Shown here: positions 44,390-53,416 of the stretch, piece by piece
Layout: every line of letters begins with the position of its first letter
Numbering within the stretch: position 1 is the stretch's first letter
NCBI RefSeq assembly: GCF_017355935.1
Contig: NZ_JAFIQT010000002.1
Location: forward strand, 496,001 to 560,000
Reading direction: 5' to 3'
From: Telluribacter humicola
Lineage (GTDB): Bacteria; Bacteroidota; Bacteroidia; Cytophagales; Spirosomataceae
Length of the DNA: 64,000 nt
Position numbers and translations under genes: made by a program
Notes under the pieces: generated by a model
The model's database searches: none
What the model was told of the DNA's origin: nothing
The model's input: only the letters and a program-made list of their open reading frames with translations

Positions 44390-45300
44390 AAAAGGGACTT
44401 TTCCGGTGGCTTTGTATTATGTTATGGATTGGGGGGGCATCAGTACAGGCTCAGGAACTGAATTTTACTGTCAACCTGAATTATGACCAGCTGTTTGCGC
44501 AGCAGAAAACGGACGCGCAGACGATGGATCAGCTGAAGACGTACATTACTGACTTCCTGAACAATACCCGCTGGACCAACGACCAGTTTGCTCCCGAAGA
44601 GCGTATTAAGTGCAAGCTGAATATTAACCTGATCCGGTCGGTGACGCAGGGGAGCTATGAGGCCAACGCCCAGCTGATTATCACCCGTCCGGTCTATAAC
44701 TCCACCTATGAATCGGTTCTGTTTACGTACGTTGACCGTCTCTTCAACTTTACGTACCTGCCTAACAGCCCGATGTTTTTTAACGAAAATAACTATACCG
44801 ACGAGCTACCTTTTACGCTGGCGTACTATGCCTATATAGCGCTGGCGCTGGATTATGACTCGTTCAGTAAGCAGGGGGGGAGTCCATTTATTCAGCGGGC
44901 TTTCAATCTGGCTACGCTGGCCCGAAACGCCTCAACCTTCCAGAAAGCCTGGAACAATACGGATACGCGCAACCGCTACTGGCTTATAGAGAACCTCATG
45001 AGTCAGCAGTTTATTCCTTTTCGCGAAGGTCTTTATGCCTACCATCGTCAGGGGCTCGATACCGCTACCGAAACTCCCGGCCAGACCCGAAAGAAGGTGA
45101 TGGAAGTACTCAGTACTATCAAGCAGGTATCACAACTCCGTCCGGGCGCTATCGTGATCAATTCCTTTTTTGATGCCAAGTCGGAGGAGCTATATAATAT
45201 GATGAAGGAGGCTGGCCCGGAGGAGCGTCAGCAAGTATACACCCTGCTGTCTTCGATGGACCCGGCCAAAACCGAACTGTATCGTAAACTGATTCAATAA
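44386..45300 (+). CDS. DUF4835 family protein (T9SS PorD-like)
   Basis: 304 residues with a signal peptide (ending ASVQAQ). The family features are visible: NFTVNLNYDQLFAQQK after the signal, an N-terminal beta domain, then helical parts (LAYYAYIALALDYDSF). DUF4835 proteins of Bacteroidota are periplasmic, and some gene lists name them PorD in relation to type IX secretion; I give that with caution. The start overlaps the coaBC stop by four bases. The Sm-like gene follows 18 bases downstream, so the three form an operon. Confidence 0.87.
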   Translation: MKKGLFRWLCIMLWIGGASVQAQELNFTVNLNYDQLFAQQKTDAQTMDQLKTYITDFLNNTRWTNDQFAPEERIKCKLNINLIRSVTQGSYEANAQLIITRPVYNSTYESVLFTYVDRLFNFTYLPNSPMFFNENNYTDELPFTLAYYAYIALALDYDSFSKQGGSPFIQRAFNLATLARNASTFQKAWNNTDTRNRYWLIENLMSQQFIPFREGLYAYHRQGLDTATETPGQTRKKVMEVLSTIKQVSQLRPGAIVINSFFDAKSEELYNMMKEAGPEERQQVYTLLSSMDPAKTELYRKLIQ

Positions 45301-45318
45301 GAATACCTACCTCTATTT

Positions 45319-45546
45319 ATGAGTAAACGACTGATCCGGATTTTTGCGGCGGATGTACCCGCCCGGCTTAACGAACTATCCGGACATGACCTCCACGTGG
45401 TACTGCGTAGCGGCCATACCCACTTTGGCAAACTGCTGTCTTTTACGCCTGATCTACTAACGGTACAGGACTCACGGGGACACCGCCATGCTATATCGGT
45501 AGCTGAAATGGAGGAAGTTATCTACGACAAAAAAAGCCCCTACTGA
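45319..45546 (+). CDS. Small Sm-like (Hfq-like) protein, undescribed family
   Basis: 75 residues. After a short basic helix (residues 1-20) comes a run that looks like the five-strand Sm fold: strand 1 HDLHVVLRSG, strand 2 THFGKLLSFT, strand 3 LLTVQDSRG, strand 4 HRHAISVAE, strand 5 EVIYD. The Gly after strand 1 and the Gly in HFGK match the Sm1 motif, and RHAIS recalls the KHAIS of Hfq's Sm2 motif. Proteins of this fold form rings that bind RNA; that role here is inference. It is third in the coaBC-DUF4835 operon and ends 232 bases before recN. Confidence 0.8.
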   Translation: MSKRLIRIFAADVPARLNELSGHDLHVVLRSGHTHFGKLLSFTPDLLTVQDSRGHRHAISVAEMEEVIYDKKSPY

Positions 45547-45778
45547 GCCTCTGCTATTTTATTGAATATCTTTTACCTATACCGAACCCCTGCAGCTTCT
45601 GATTTGTTGAATACTTGATTAACTTCGCAGGGAGAACAGGTAAATAAGCCATGGGCGCCGGTGCTGGTACTAGAGGTATCTGACTGGTGTTTTTTTCGGT
45701 TTGAGGTAGATTGTCTAACTGCCCGTACTGTATTTTCCTGCATTCTCGACGGACCGCTCTTTAACAGTCCACAACAAC

Positions 45779-47479
45779 ATGCTTTCAAACTTACTGATCA
45801 AGAATTACGCTCTTATTGAGCACCTTGAGCTATCGCCTGATCCGCAGTTGAATATCATCACGGGTGAGACGGGTGCCGGAAAATCTATCATGCTGGGTGC
45901 TATAGGTCTGTTGCTGGGCAACCGGGCCGATAGTAAATCACTGTACGACCCAGCTCAGAAATGTGTCATAGAAGGTACATTTGATGTATCGGGTTATGCG
46001 GTTGAACATATATTTGATGAAGAGGAGCTGGATTTCACCCAGAGCTGTATTGTACGTCGCGAAATCAGCCCGTCGGGTAAGTCACGCGCCTTTGTGAATG
46101 ACACTCCTGTTAACCTGGATACACTGCGCCGGGTGACTGACCAGCTTATGGATATCCATTCCCAGCACGATACCATTATGCTGGGTAATAACGAATTCCA
46201 GCTACAGGTGGTAGATACCTACGCCACCAACGATGCCCTGCTTAAGAAGTACCGGAGCGACTACCGCGCCTACAAGCAGGCCCGCGATACCTACGAACGA
46301 CTCAACTCAGAGGCCGGCCGGATGCGGAAGGAATTTGACTACAACAACTTTCTTTACCAGGAGCTGAGCGAGGCTAATATTCAGCCTGATGAGCAGGATC
46401 AGCTTGAGCGTGAGCTCAATCTGCTGGAAAATGCCGTCGAGATCAAAGAGCGTCTGCAGCTGGCGTACGACTACCTCGACAATCCGGAGCAATCGGTACT
46501 GGACATGCTGAAAAGCACCATAGGTACCCTGACGCAGGCAAGCCGCCTGGTGTCGGATTACGAGCTACTGCGTGAGCGGGCACAGAGCGCGCTCATTGAA
46601 TTACGCGATCTGGCCGACGAAATCAGCAACGCGGGGAGTATGGTTGATATTGATGATGAGCGTACCATCGTGGTACGTGAGCGTCTGGATCAACTGTATC
46701 AACTTCAGCAAAAACACCAGGTACGTACCCTACAGGAACTACTGGACATTCAGCACGATTTGGAGGCTAAAGTAAGCAAGGTACTTAACCTTGATGATGA
46801 GCTTCAGAAAGCAAAACTGGACGTAGATACTACCCAGGAGCGCATGGCAAAAAGTGCTGAAAAGCTTTCCGCCTCCCGTCTGGCGGTTACGACTGAAATT
46901 GAGCAGCAGATCTGCCGCTGGCTGTTTGAGTTGGGTATGCCCAATGCTTCACTCTCTATTGAAGTATCGCAGGTAGCTCCTACGGTAGATGGTACTGACT
47001 TTATATCGTTCCTGTTCAGCGCTAATAAGGGGATTCGTCCGCAGGAGCTTCGTAACGTAGCCTCCGGAGGTGAATTCTCCCGCTTGATGATGGTGTTTAA
47101 GTACATCCTGGCTGATAAGCGTAAGCTACCTACCATCATATTTGACGAGATTGATACCGGTGTGTCGGGTGAGATCGCTATCAAGATGGGTAATATGATG
47201 CAGCACATGGCCCATAGCCATCAGATCATTGCCATCACGCACCTGCACCAGATCGCCGCCCAGGGTACTGCTCATTACTTTGTATATAAAGACAACTCAT
47301 CGGCCAGAACCGTAAGCCGCATCCGCAGACTCACCTTTGAGGAGCGCGTGATGGAGATAGCCCAAATGATCGGAGGACGTACTCCATCGGAGACTGTGGT
47401 ACATAACGCCCGCGAAATCCTGAACGGAACCTACAGCAGTAGCAGTACTGGTAAGAAAAAACAACCCAAATTATCCTGA
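45779..47479 (+). CDS. recN: DNA repair protein RecN
   Basis: 566 residues, normal for RecN. Walker A is TGETGAGKSIMLGA near the start, and the N-terminal LIKNYALIEHLEL is typical. The middle is a long coiled coil (about residues 150-370), and the ABC signature and Walker B lie at ASGGEFSRLMMVFK and PTIIFDEIDTGVSG. RecN is an SMC-like ATPase acting early in double-strand break repair. It uses ATG 45779. No hairpin terminator was seen after it. Confidence 0.95.
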   Translation: MLSNLLIKNYALIEHLELSPDPQLNIITGETGAGKSIMLGAIGLLLGNRADSKSLYDPAQKCVIEGTFDVSGYAVEHIFDEEELDFTQSCIVRREISPSGKSRAFVNDTPVNLDTLRRVTDQLMDIHSQHDTIMLGNNEFQLQVVDTYATNDALLKKYRSDYRAYKQARDTYERLNSEAGRMRKEFDYNNFLYQELSEANIQPDEQDQLERELNLLENAVEIKERLQLAYDYLDNPEQSVLDMLKSTIGTLTQASRLVSDYELLRERAQSALIELRDLADEISNAGSMVDIDDERTIVVRERLDQLYQLQQKHQVRTLQELLDIQHDLEAKVSKVLNLDDELQKAKLDVDTTQERMAKSAEKLSASRLAVTTEIEQQICRWLFELGMPNASLSIEVSQVAPTVDGTDFISFLFSANKGIRPQELRNVASGGEFSRLMMVFKYILADKRKLPTIIFDEIDTGVSGEIAIKMGNMMQHMAHSHQIIAITHLHQIAAQGTAHYFVYKDNSSARTVSRIRRLTFEERVMEIAQMIGGRTPSETVVHNAREILNGTYSSSSTGKKKQPKLS

Positions 47480-47527
47480 CGATACTAATCTGTTATACAA
47501 TACCCCCTTCAATCAACATACCACATT

Positions 47528-47962
47528 ATGAATCTTAAGACACTTGCTGTTCTATCGTTAGTAGCTCTCTGGAGTTGTAATCAGGAAAAAGATCAGGTAC
47601 AGGAAGCCGAGAAAGAAGTACTCACCATACACGATGAGGTAATGCCCAAAATGGATGATGTAATGAAGCTGAAACATAACCTCAACGCTAAAATCGCTTC
47701 TTTGGATAGTATGCAGCAGGAAGGAGTAAGTAGCAATACCGTAGCTGAGGAGCGTCTGAAAGCAGCGGATCTTTCTCGTCAGCTTGTGCTGGCAGATAGC
47801 CTGATGATGGAGTGGATGTACCAGTACAAAGGGGATTCGGCCAAGGCGCTACCTGCTGACCAGGCACTGAAGTACTTCAATAATGAGAAAGGGAAGATAA
47901 CAGTGGTAAAGGATAAAACCCTGAAAAGTATTCAGGAGGCGGAAGGTTTTCTGAAAAAATAG
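47528..47962 (+). CDS. Putative lipoprotein with helical domain
   Basis: 144 residues. The lipoprotein signal ends ALWSC. The mature part is helical and charged, with heptad-like runs (VMPKMDDVMKLKHNLNAKI, AADLSRQLVLADSLMMEWM), giving a likely coiled coil. Such proteins are common in Bacteroidota near SCO and cytochrome genes and are often misnamed 'viral A-type inclusion protein'. The function is unknown; a role in respiratory assembly is only suggested by the neighbours. The SCO gene starts 44 bases downstream. Confidence 0.8.
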   Translation: MNLKTLAVLSLVALWSCNQEKDQVQEAEKEVLTIHDEVMPKMDDVMKLKHNLNAKIASLDSMQQEGVSSNTVAEERLKAADLSRQLVLADSLMMEWMYQYKGDSAKALPADQALKYFNNEKGKITVVKDKTLKSIQEAEGFLKK

Positions 47963-48006
47963 CCGAAGCTATTGGTGCCTTCGGAGTGTTGACCAAATGA
48001 TTACCA

Positions 48007-48672
48007 ATGATGCTTATAAATAAAAAAGAATGGATAGCCAGTCTGACGGCAATTGCTTTAGTTGTCCTGGCTACTGGCTGCAGTACTGAAGATAAAAAAC
48101 TGCCTATACTGGGGGAGCGGGACGCGGTCACCAAAACGGTAGATGGCAAGGAAGTAGTAGATACCGTATACCATACCATCCCTTCCTTCGCCTTTGTTAA
48201 CCAATACGGTGATACTGTTACTCAGAAGGACCTGGACGGGAAAATCTATATAAGTGATTTCTTTTTTACTTCCTGCCCGACTATCTGCCCTGTCATGAAG
48301 AAGCAGATGATTAAGGTATATGACGAGATCAAGGGAAATCCGGAGGTGATGATCCTGTCGCACACCATTGATCCCGCTCACGATACGCCTGAGGTACTTA
48401 ATGAGTATGCCAAGGACCTGGGTGTGACGGGTAAGCAGTGGCAGTTTGTAACGGGACCCAAGGAGAAGATCTATGAGATAGGGCAGGGGAGCTACATGGT
48501 AACTGCCAACGAAGACTCCCTGGCCGAAGGAGGCTATATACACAGTGGAGCGTTTATCCTGGTGGACAAGCAGAAACGGGTACGCGGCATATATGACGGT
48601 ACCACCGAAGACGGCACCCAAAAACTTATACAGGATCTCAAAACGCTACTAGCTGAGTACAAACAATCGTGA
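48007..48672 (+). CDS. SCO family copper chaperone/thioredoxin-like protein
   Basis: 221 residues with a lipoprotein signal (VVLATGCS). The thioredoxin-fold domain has the CxxxC copper site in FFTSCPTICPVMKKQ and the third ligand, a His, in ILSHTIDPAHD. SCO proteins carry copper to the CuA site of cytochrome c oxidase in the periplasm. The stop overlaps the next gene (cytochrome c) by four bases, so the two are coupled and probably act together in respiration. Confidence 0.92.
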   Translation: MMLINKKEWIASLTAIALVVLATGCSTEDKKLPILGERDAVTKTVDGKEVVDTVYHTIPSFAFVNQYGDTVTQKDLDGKIYISDFFFTSCPTICPVMKKQMIKVYDEIKGNPEVMILSHTIDPAHDTPEVLNEYAKDLGVTGKQWQFVTGPKEKIYEIGQGSYMVTANEDSLAEGGYIHSGAFILVDKQKRVRGIYDGTTEDGTQKLIQDLKTLLAEYKQS

Positions 48673-49109
48673 TTACATTTCGCTTACAAAAAGTCAGCGC
48701 CTTTGCCTTTGCCTTTGGCACATTAGTGGCCTTACTGGCTGCCTGCCAAAGTTCTGAGGAGCTCAAAAGGGATCAGTACTACGCCGAAGGCTACCAGTTG
48801 TATACCACCCACTGTGCCAACTGCCACCAGGCCGATGGGCAGGGGTTGGCTAACCTGTATCCACCCCTGGCCGGGTCAGATTACCTCAATGACAAGTCCT
48901 GGTTTATCTGTATTACCCGCTATGGGATGTCCGGTGAAATAACGGTGAATGGAAAAACGTACAACCGGCCCATGCCCGCAAATCCCAACCTTAAAGATCT
49001 GGAAATAGCGGAGATCGCTACGTACGTGTACAACACCTGGGGAAAAGACAGTACCTATACCAATACGGAGAAGGTGGTAGAGGTACTTAACCAGTGTGAG
49101 AATAAATAG
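48669..49109 (+). CDS. Class I cytochrome c, lipoprotein
   Basis: 146 residues. GTG start at 48669, overlapping the SCO stop as GTGA. A lipoprotein signal ends in LLAACQ. The haem motif is CANCHQADGQG, and a Met ligand is likely in NRPMPANPN. The single haem and the lipid anchor suggest a small electron carrier on the periplasmic face of a membrane. It needs the Ccm system encoded at 17.7-22.5 kb for maturation. The gene ends before the hairpin shared with lptC. Confidence 0.9.
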   Translation: MITFRLQKVSAFAFAFGTLVALLAACQSSEELKRDQYYAEGYQLYTTHCANCHQADGQGLANLYPPLAGSDYLNDKSWFICITRYGMSGEITVNGKTYNRPMPANPNLKDLEIAEIATYVYNTWGKDSTYTNTEKVVEVLNQCENK

Positions 49110-49136
49110 AAAGAAGTACTTACAGGATGTAGTCAT

Positions 49137-49172
49137 AAAAGCATTGAAGCTCCTAGTAAGGAGCTTCAATGC
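49137..49172 (-). terminator. Terminator overlapping the end of lptC
   Basis: A perfect 14-base stem (GCATTGAAGCTCCT with complement, loop AGTA, 49141-49172). On the minus strand it is followed by TTTT. The lptC stop codon at 49153-49155 lies inside the stem. Confidence 0.85.
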
Positions 49173-49737
49173 TAAATATACCTGTTGGTTTGCGTATTGA
49201 AGTCTGGGAGAAGTCCTGCTCCGCATCCAGCCCAATACCTTTGACAATATCACCGGTCAGCCGTTTTTCAATGGTAACGGCCTTATCCGTGTAGACTTTC
49301 TTTGTATTAGGGTTCCAGTAGAGTTCAGTCGTAGCCAGGCGTTCCTGCGTTTGTGAGTTCACCACCCGCACATTTCCCTTCACTACATACAGGCTCTTGG
49401 AGTTGTCATATCGGCCCGAGTCAGCCCGGAGGGTAGTTACTACACTACTGCCGGTATCATCAAAAAAGTTGATGTTGATCGTATCCGGAAATATCTTGTT
49501 TTCGTTCTCGTACCGAAACTGCTTGGGAGTCTTCATCTCCACTTTAAGATTCCCTTTTTCACTGTATAGTACCCGTACATCGTTAACTTCCTCAACGGGC
49601 CCCTTATAAGGCACAGCTACTTTGTTCTTATCATCATCACAGGCTACAAACAGCCAGGATAACAATACTATACTTACAGAAGACAGTATCTTACCTCCCA
49701 AAGGTACTACTGATGCTATTTTATTAGACCATACCAT
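49153..49737 (-). CDS. lptC: LPS export protein LptC
   Basis: 194 residues with a lipoprotein-type N-terminus (WLFVAC). The rest is the LptC/YrbK domain of beta-strands: VNDVRVLYSEKGNLKVEMKT, then DSGRYDNSKSLYVVKGNVRVVN, LATTELYWNP and the final VKGIGLDAEQDFS. LptC takes lipopolysaccharide from the inner-membrane ABC transporter and passes it to the OstA/LptA bridge. It lies after coaX and an outer-membrane protein on the same strand. The 3' end is inside the terminator. Confidence 0.9.
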   Translation of the reverse strand: MVWSNKIASVVPLGGKILSSVSIVLLSWLFVACDDDKNKVAVPYKGPVEEVNDVRVLYSEKGNLKVEMKTPKQFRYENENKIFPDTININFFDDTGSSVVTTLRADSGRYDNSKSLYVVKGNVRVVNSQTQERLATTELYWNPNTKKVYTDKAVTIEKRLTGDIVKGIGLDAEQDFSQTSIRKPTGIFSIEAPY

Positions 49738-49823
49738 ATTGTGTACTTAACACCTGTCAGCGTAACTACGTTTCCTTAGTCTCCTTGTTTTACAGCTAAA
49801 GAGGTTGAAGTTAGACCCGGATA

Positions 49824-51116
49824 CTAGTCAATACGTTGCTTCACAAACCATACATCCGTCAGAGACAGCCCAAGAAGAACCCGGCCGTAACGCTCACGGA
49901 TAGCCTGGTTGCTGATGACGCCACGCTGTCCTCCGATGAAGCTAAGAGTAAAGGAGTTACCACCACGCCCGATAGGCAGGGTAATACCCATACTTACGCT
50001 GGTATCATTGATTTGGTTACCTGCGGGACTATAGGGAGACTTGCCGTGGGTAAAGCCTACCCGGTAAGCAGCCAGATCAAGATAGCGGGTAGAGGTAAAG
50101 CGGGGGATATACTCAGCTCCTATGTGTATTTTGTTTGAATTGGCAAAGCCATCATTGGTATTGGCAAAGCTGCGGAATGCGCCCCATGACTGGTGCTCAT
50201 AGTCCGCTGCAATGGTAAACCGGAACGGCCACTCCAGGCTGACACCCATACGGTACTGGGAGGGTAGGTACACACTTCCCTGCGCATTATTCGTCAGCGT
50301 ATCAGGTTGTCCGATGGGGAACGAACTTTGAGTTAGGTCAAAGCTGGTGGTCTGACGGGCATTGAGGTTGGTACCGAAGCTATATGAGCCACCCAGGTTC
50401 AGGTTCAGCTTATTATCTTTTTTGAGAGGAAAACGAAGCGCGGCTCCTCCCCGGAAAGAAACGTCAGCATAACTGGTACGTTCGTTGCGGCTTACTAGGT
50501 AGTCCTTGCCGTCACCAATCAGTAACTGCGATTCGGAAGATCTTTTGACATTACCAAACAGATAGGAAGTTTCCAAACCTAGGCTCAGGTACTTACCAAT
50601 CTGGAAAGCATTGGTAAAGGCGGCCTTATTGACGGCACCACGCCCTGTATAGTAGTAGTAGGCATCGTAAATGGTGCCAGGTACTTTAGCAGTTGTACGA
50701 CTTTCAAAGTCAACAAAGCTGTATGGTTTCAGGCTGAAGCCCAGTGTCCACTTGGGAGCAGCCGGGAAGGCAATGGCCAGATAAGCCAGGTTGGCGCCAA
50801 GGTCACGTTGAGTGGCGGTAGTACTGGCTATTTGCTTGTACTGACCAATCGTACCAAACTCAAATGTTGTATAACGGTTACGAACCCAGAGAGCAGGGTT
50901 AAGATTGTTAATATGGATACCGTTGCTGACGCTCGATCCGGCTTCGCCCATACTTTGGCTGGGGGCAAAGGCATCACTGTATGATTCACCAAGACCCAGT
51001 ACTGAATAGGGCGAATTGCCTAAGCCCTGTGCGTAGAGTGCTGAAAATGAGGTGGAGAAGAGGCCCGCCAGCATAAGCCCGGCGGAGAGAGATTTAATCC
51101 TGCTGTAAAGCGACAT
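49824..51116 (-). CDS. Outer-membrane beta-barrel protein (FadL/OMPP1-like)
   Basis: 430 residues with a signal peptide (ending SALYAQ). The mature start GLGNSPYSVLGLGESYS resembles the PorV/FadL N-terminal pattern, and the rest is a long run of alternating strands (KWTLGFSLKPYSFVDFE, RMGVSLEWPFRFTIAADYEH), ending in aromatic-rich strands (LLGLSLTDVWFVKQRID). It likely forms a barrel that brings a hydrophobic compound across the outer membrane; the substrate is unknown. Its start overlaps coaX by 23 bases, so the three genes coaX, this one and lptC form one operon. Confidence 0.85.
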   Translation of the reverse strand: MSLYSRIKSLSAGLMLAGLFSTSFSALYAQGLGNSPYSVLGLGESYSDAFAPSQSMGEAGSSVSNGIHINNLNPALWVRNRYTTFEFGTIGQYKQIASTTATQRDLGANLAYLAIAFPAAPKWTLGFSLKPYSFVDFESRTTAKVPGTIYDAYYYYTGRGAVNKAAFTNAFQIGKYLSLGLETSYLFGNVKRSSESQLLIGDGKDYLVSRNERTSYADVSFRGGAALRFPLKKDNKLNLNLGGSYSFGTNLNARQTTSFDLTQSSFPIGQPDTLTNNAQGSVYLPSQYRMGVSLEWPFRFTIAADYEHQSWGAFRSFANTNDGFANSNKIHIGAEYIPRFTSTRYLDLAAYRVGFTHGKSPYSPAGNQINDTSVSMGITLPIGRGGNSFTLSFIGGQRGVISNQAIRERYGRVLLGLSLTDVWFVKQRID

Positions 51117-51822
51117 TGTGTAGTAATATTCGGTTCAGTCCAATCAGTACCAGTTCTGGCACTGCAAATATGGTCGGTTTCAGACGACTTTCAAAAAAAG
51201 GTGCGTCGCCGCCGCACATCACCACTTTACTGGCTGGTGCGATTTGACGATATGATTCAATAATTCCGTTCAATTCTCCCAGCAGGCCGTTCATGACGCC
51301 GCTCTGCATGGCGTGGGTCGTATTCTTGCCTACCAGCGGAGGTATTTCATCTGATTCGACGAGGGGGAGCCTTTCAGTAAACGAATGCATGGCTTTAAAT
51401 CGCATACGCAGGCCGGGCGAAATCAGCCCTCCCTGAAAGTTACCGCCGCTATCTACATAGTCGTATGTAATACAAGTACCCATATCTATCACGATCAGGT
51501 CCTCGTTGGGAAACAGGGATGCTGCCCCCACTGCCGCCGCTACCCGGTCAGCCCCCAGCGTATGAGGTGTATCATAGTTTTTAGTGATGGGTACCGGTGT
51601 ATACCCGTTAAGATCCAGAACAGGAATGTCAAGTTGGAGTGCTGCCTGGAATTCTTCCACCGGACGACTCACCGACGAATAAATAAGATGCTGTGGGGGG
51701 TAGGAGCGAATGGCTGACACCAGTTCATCAAAGTGGAGCCGCACCCGATACTCAACGAGTTGATCTCCCAAAAACCAACCGATTTTTGAGAAAGTATTGC
51801 CAGAATCAACTACAATATTCAT
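51094..51822 (-). CDS. coaX: Type III pantothenate kinase
   Basis: 242 residues. The ATP/substrate motifs of CoaX are present: VDSGNTFSKIGWF, the PHTLGADRVAAAVGA block, the VIDMGTCITYDYV segment, and FQGGLISPG. The enzyme phosphorylates pantothenate as the first step of coenzyme A synthesis. With coaBC at 43.2 kb the window holds most of that pathway. The operon start here has a -7-like box only eight bases before the ATG. Confidence 0.94.
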   Translation of the reverse strand: MNIVVDSGNTFSKIGWFLGDQLVEYRVRLHFDELVSAIRSYPPQHLIYSSVSRPVEEFQAALQLDIPVLDLNGYTPVPITKNYDTPHTLGADRVAAAVGAASLFPNEDLIVIDMGTCITYDYVDSGGNFQGGLISPGLRMRFKAMHSFTERLPLVESDEIPPLVGKNTTHAMQSGVMNGLLGELNGIIESYRQIAPASKVVMCGGDAPFFESRLKPTIFAVPELVLIGLNRILLHNVALQQD

Positions 51823-51829
51823 AGGTTGG

Positions 51830-51837
51830 CAAAATTC
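51830..51837 (-). promoter_or_regulatory. Putative -7 box of the coaX operon
   Basis: The minus strand reads GAATTTTG, one mismatch to TAnnTTTG. It ends seven bases before the coaX ATG, like the bamD promoter. Support is partial. Confidence 0.35.
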
Positions 51838-52252
51838 CTCTTTTGTGATGACAAATGAAAAGCCTCTTAATACAAATACACCATCTGGTATGGGTATTTA
51901 GTCAATGATGAGTTAGGCTCAAAGATAGGTAGGAGGTGGTGGAATACGTTATGAGCATGAATTAATTAACATTTTTTAACCTGGCTATGAGGCGTTGGTC
52001 GTTTGTTTCTGACTGTACCGATCATAAGTCGGCGTCGGATCAGGTGTAGGTAGTGCTTAGGGCGAAGTCTTGCAAACATTGAGTATGTACAGTAAGTTTG
52101 GTTTTTCAAGTGAGGCTGGTTCTGATAAGCAATTCCGGCTATGTATCTGCACATTCTTATTATATACTCTCTAAGTAGCCAGGTAGGAGCGCGAGACTCT
52201 GTGTAGAAATGGGCTACTTTCCTGAATAAAAATTAACCGCAAGTAGTGACGA
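51838..52252. other. Intergenic region between coaX and mscS
   Basis: About 415 bases without a convincing gene. A 62-codon frame on the minus strand (51966-52154) is basic and lacks any recognisable pattern. No strong hairpin seen. The promoter of the MscS gene should be here, but I cannot pick it. Confidence 0.55.
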
Positions 52253-53416
52253 ATGAAATTTGATCTGACAGAAGTAAGCAGTTGGCTCAGGACGGTGGTG
52301 TGGCGCAATACCGTAGAAGACTACCTGTGGGCAGTAGGTATTCTGGTAGTGGGATTCATGATCAAAAGAGCGCTTTCCCGCCTTATGAGCAAGTGGGTGT
52401 TCCGGATATTCCGGAATGACTCCGAGGGCGTTCCCCTATCCGAATTTCTGCGTCTGATCCGGCCTCCCGTTGAATTCCTGCTGGTTCTGCTGATCGTGTT
52501 TGTTGCTTTTGAGCGGTTAAAGGTACCTGAAGTGTGGGGATGGTTCGATGTCCGAAAAACTGCCCTCAGGATGATGATCGACAAGCTATACCTGGCGGCG
52601 TTGATCCTGGGCATTGGCTGGGGCGGTGTACGGATCATAAAGTTTGTCGGATTGGTATTCGTCCGAAAAGCTGAAAAGACCGAGTCGAGGGTGGATGATC
52701 AGTTGGTGCCTTTTTTCAGAGATCTATCTATACTTTTCTTTGTCATAGGTGTTATCTTTATTATACTGGGTAAAGTATTCGAGGTAGATGTACTGACGCT
52801 GGTGACAAGTTTGGGTATCGGAGGTTTGGCCTTAGCCCTGGCCGCCCGCGAAACGCTCGAAAACTTGTTTGCTTCTTTTGCCCTCATGCTGGACCGGCCG
52901 TTTACGCTGGGTGACTCCATCAACGTAGGCGGCACCGAAGGTACCATCGAAAACATTGGCTTCCGGAGTACCCGCCTCCGCACGTTCGACGGGAGCCTCG
53001 TGACTATCCCCAACCGCTTACTGACTTCACAGAACCTCGATAACCTGACCGAACGACGTTTAAGGCGTGCCCGTTACTTTGTAAAAATAGGCTACGAAAC
53101 ACCCTCTGAAGTACTGCAGGATATTGTAAAAGCCATTCAGACCCTTATTGATGAACATGAGAAAACCCGACAGGAGCCGGGTATCGTACGCTTCGATTCT
53201 TTTGGTGAAAGCTCTTTGGATATACTCGTTATTTTCTACGTATTGACCCAGGATGTCAGGGAGTTTAACCAGGTGAAAGAGGAAATAAACCTATCTATTA
53301 TAAAAATAATTGAGAAACATGGAGCAAGGTTTGCATTTCCGGCAAGGGAACTGTATATTCGCAATGAATACAATCCTCATATCTCTGCCGAAGCTGAAAA
53401 TAAAGAGGGCTTCTGA
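52253..53416 (+). CDS. Mechanosensitive ion channel family protein (MscS)
   Basis: 387 residues. Hydrophobic helices occupy about residues 25-45, 70-90, 115-135 and 160-185. The pore helix TM3 reads TLVTSLGIGGLALALAARET, with the Gly/Ala pattern of MscS. The cytoplasmic beta domain follows (LMLDRPFTLGDSINVGGTEG, EGTIENIGFRSTRLRTFDG). MscS channels open when membrane tension rises and release solutes after osmotic downshift. It has more N-terminal helices than E. coli MscS (286 residues). Single gene. Confidence 0.93.
   Translation: MKFDLTEVSSWLRTVVWRNTVEDYLWAVGILVVGFMIKRALSRLMSKWVFRIFRNDSEGVPLSEFLRLIRPPVEFLLVLLIVFVAFERLKVPEVWGWFDVRKTALRMMIDKLYLAALILGIGWGGVRIIKFVGLVFVRKAEKTESRVDDQLVPFFRDLSILFFVIGVIFIILGKVFEVDVLTLVTSLGIGGLALALAARETLENLFASFALMLDRPFTLGDSINVGGTEGTIENIGFRSTRLRTFDGSLVTIPNRLLTSQNLDNLTERRLRRARYFVKIGYETPSEVLQDIVKAIQTLIDEHEKTRQEPGIVRFDSFGESSLDILVIFYVLTQDVREFNQVKEEINLSIIKIIEKHGARFAFPARELYIRNEYNPHISAEAENKEGF

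Noticed and set aside
45573-45788. 71-codon minus frame between the Sm-like gene and recN
   Set aside because: Antisense to the recN leader with no coding pattern.
51966-52154. 62-codon basic minus frame between coaX and mscS
   Set aside because: No homologue recognised and poor coding look; more likely random.
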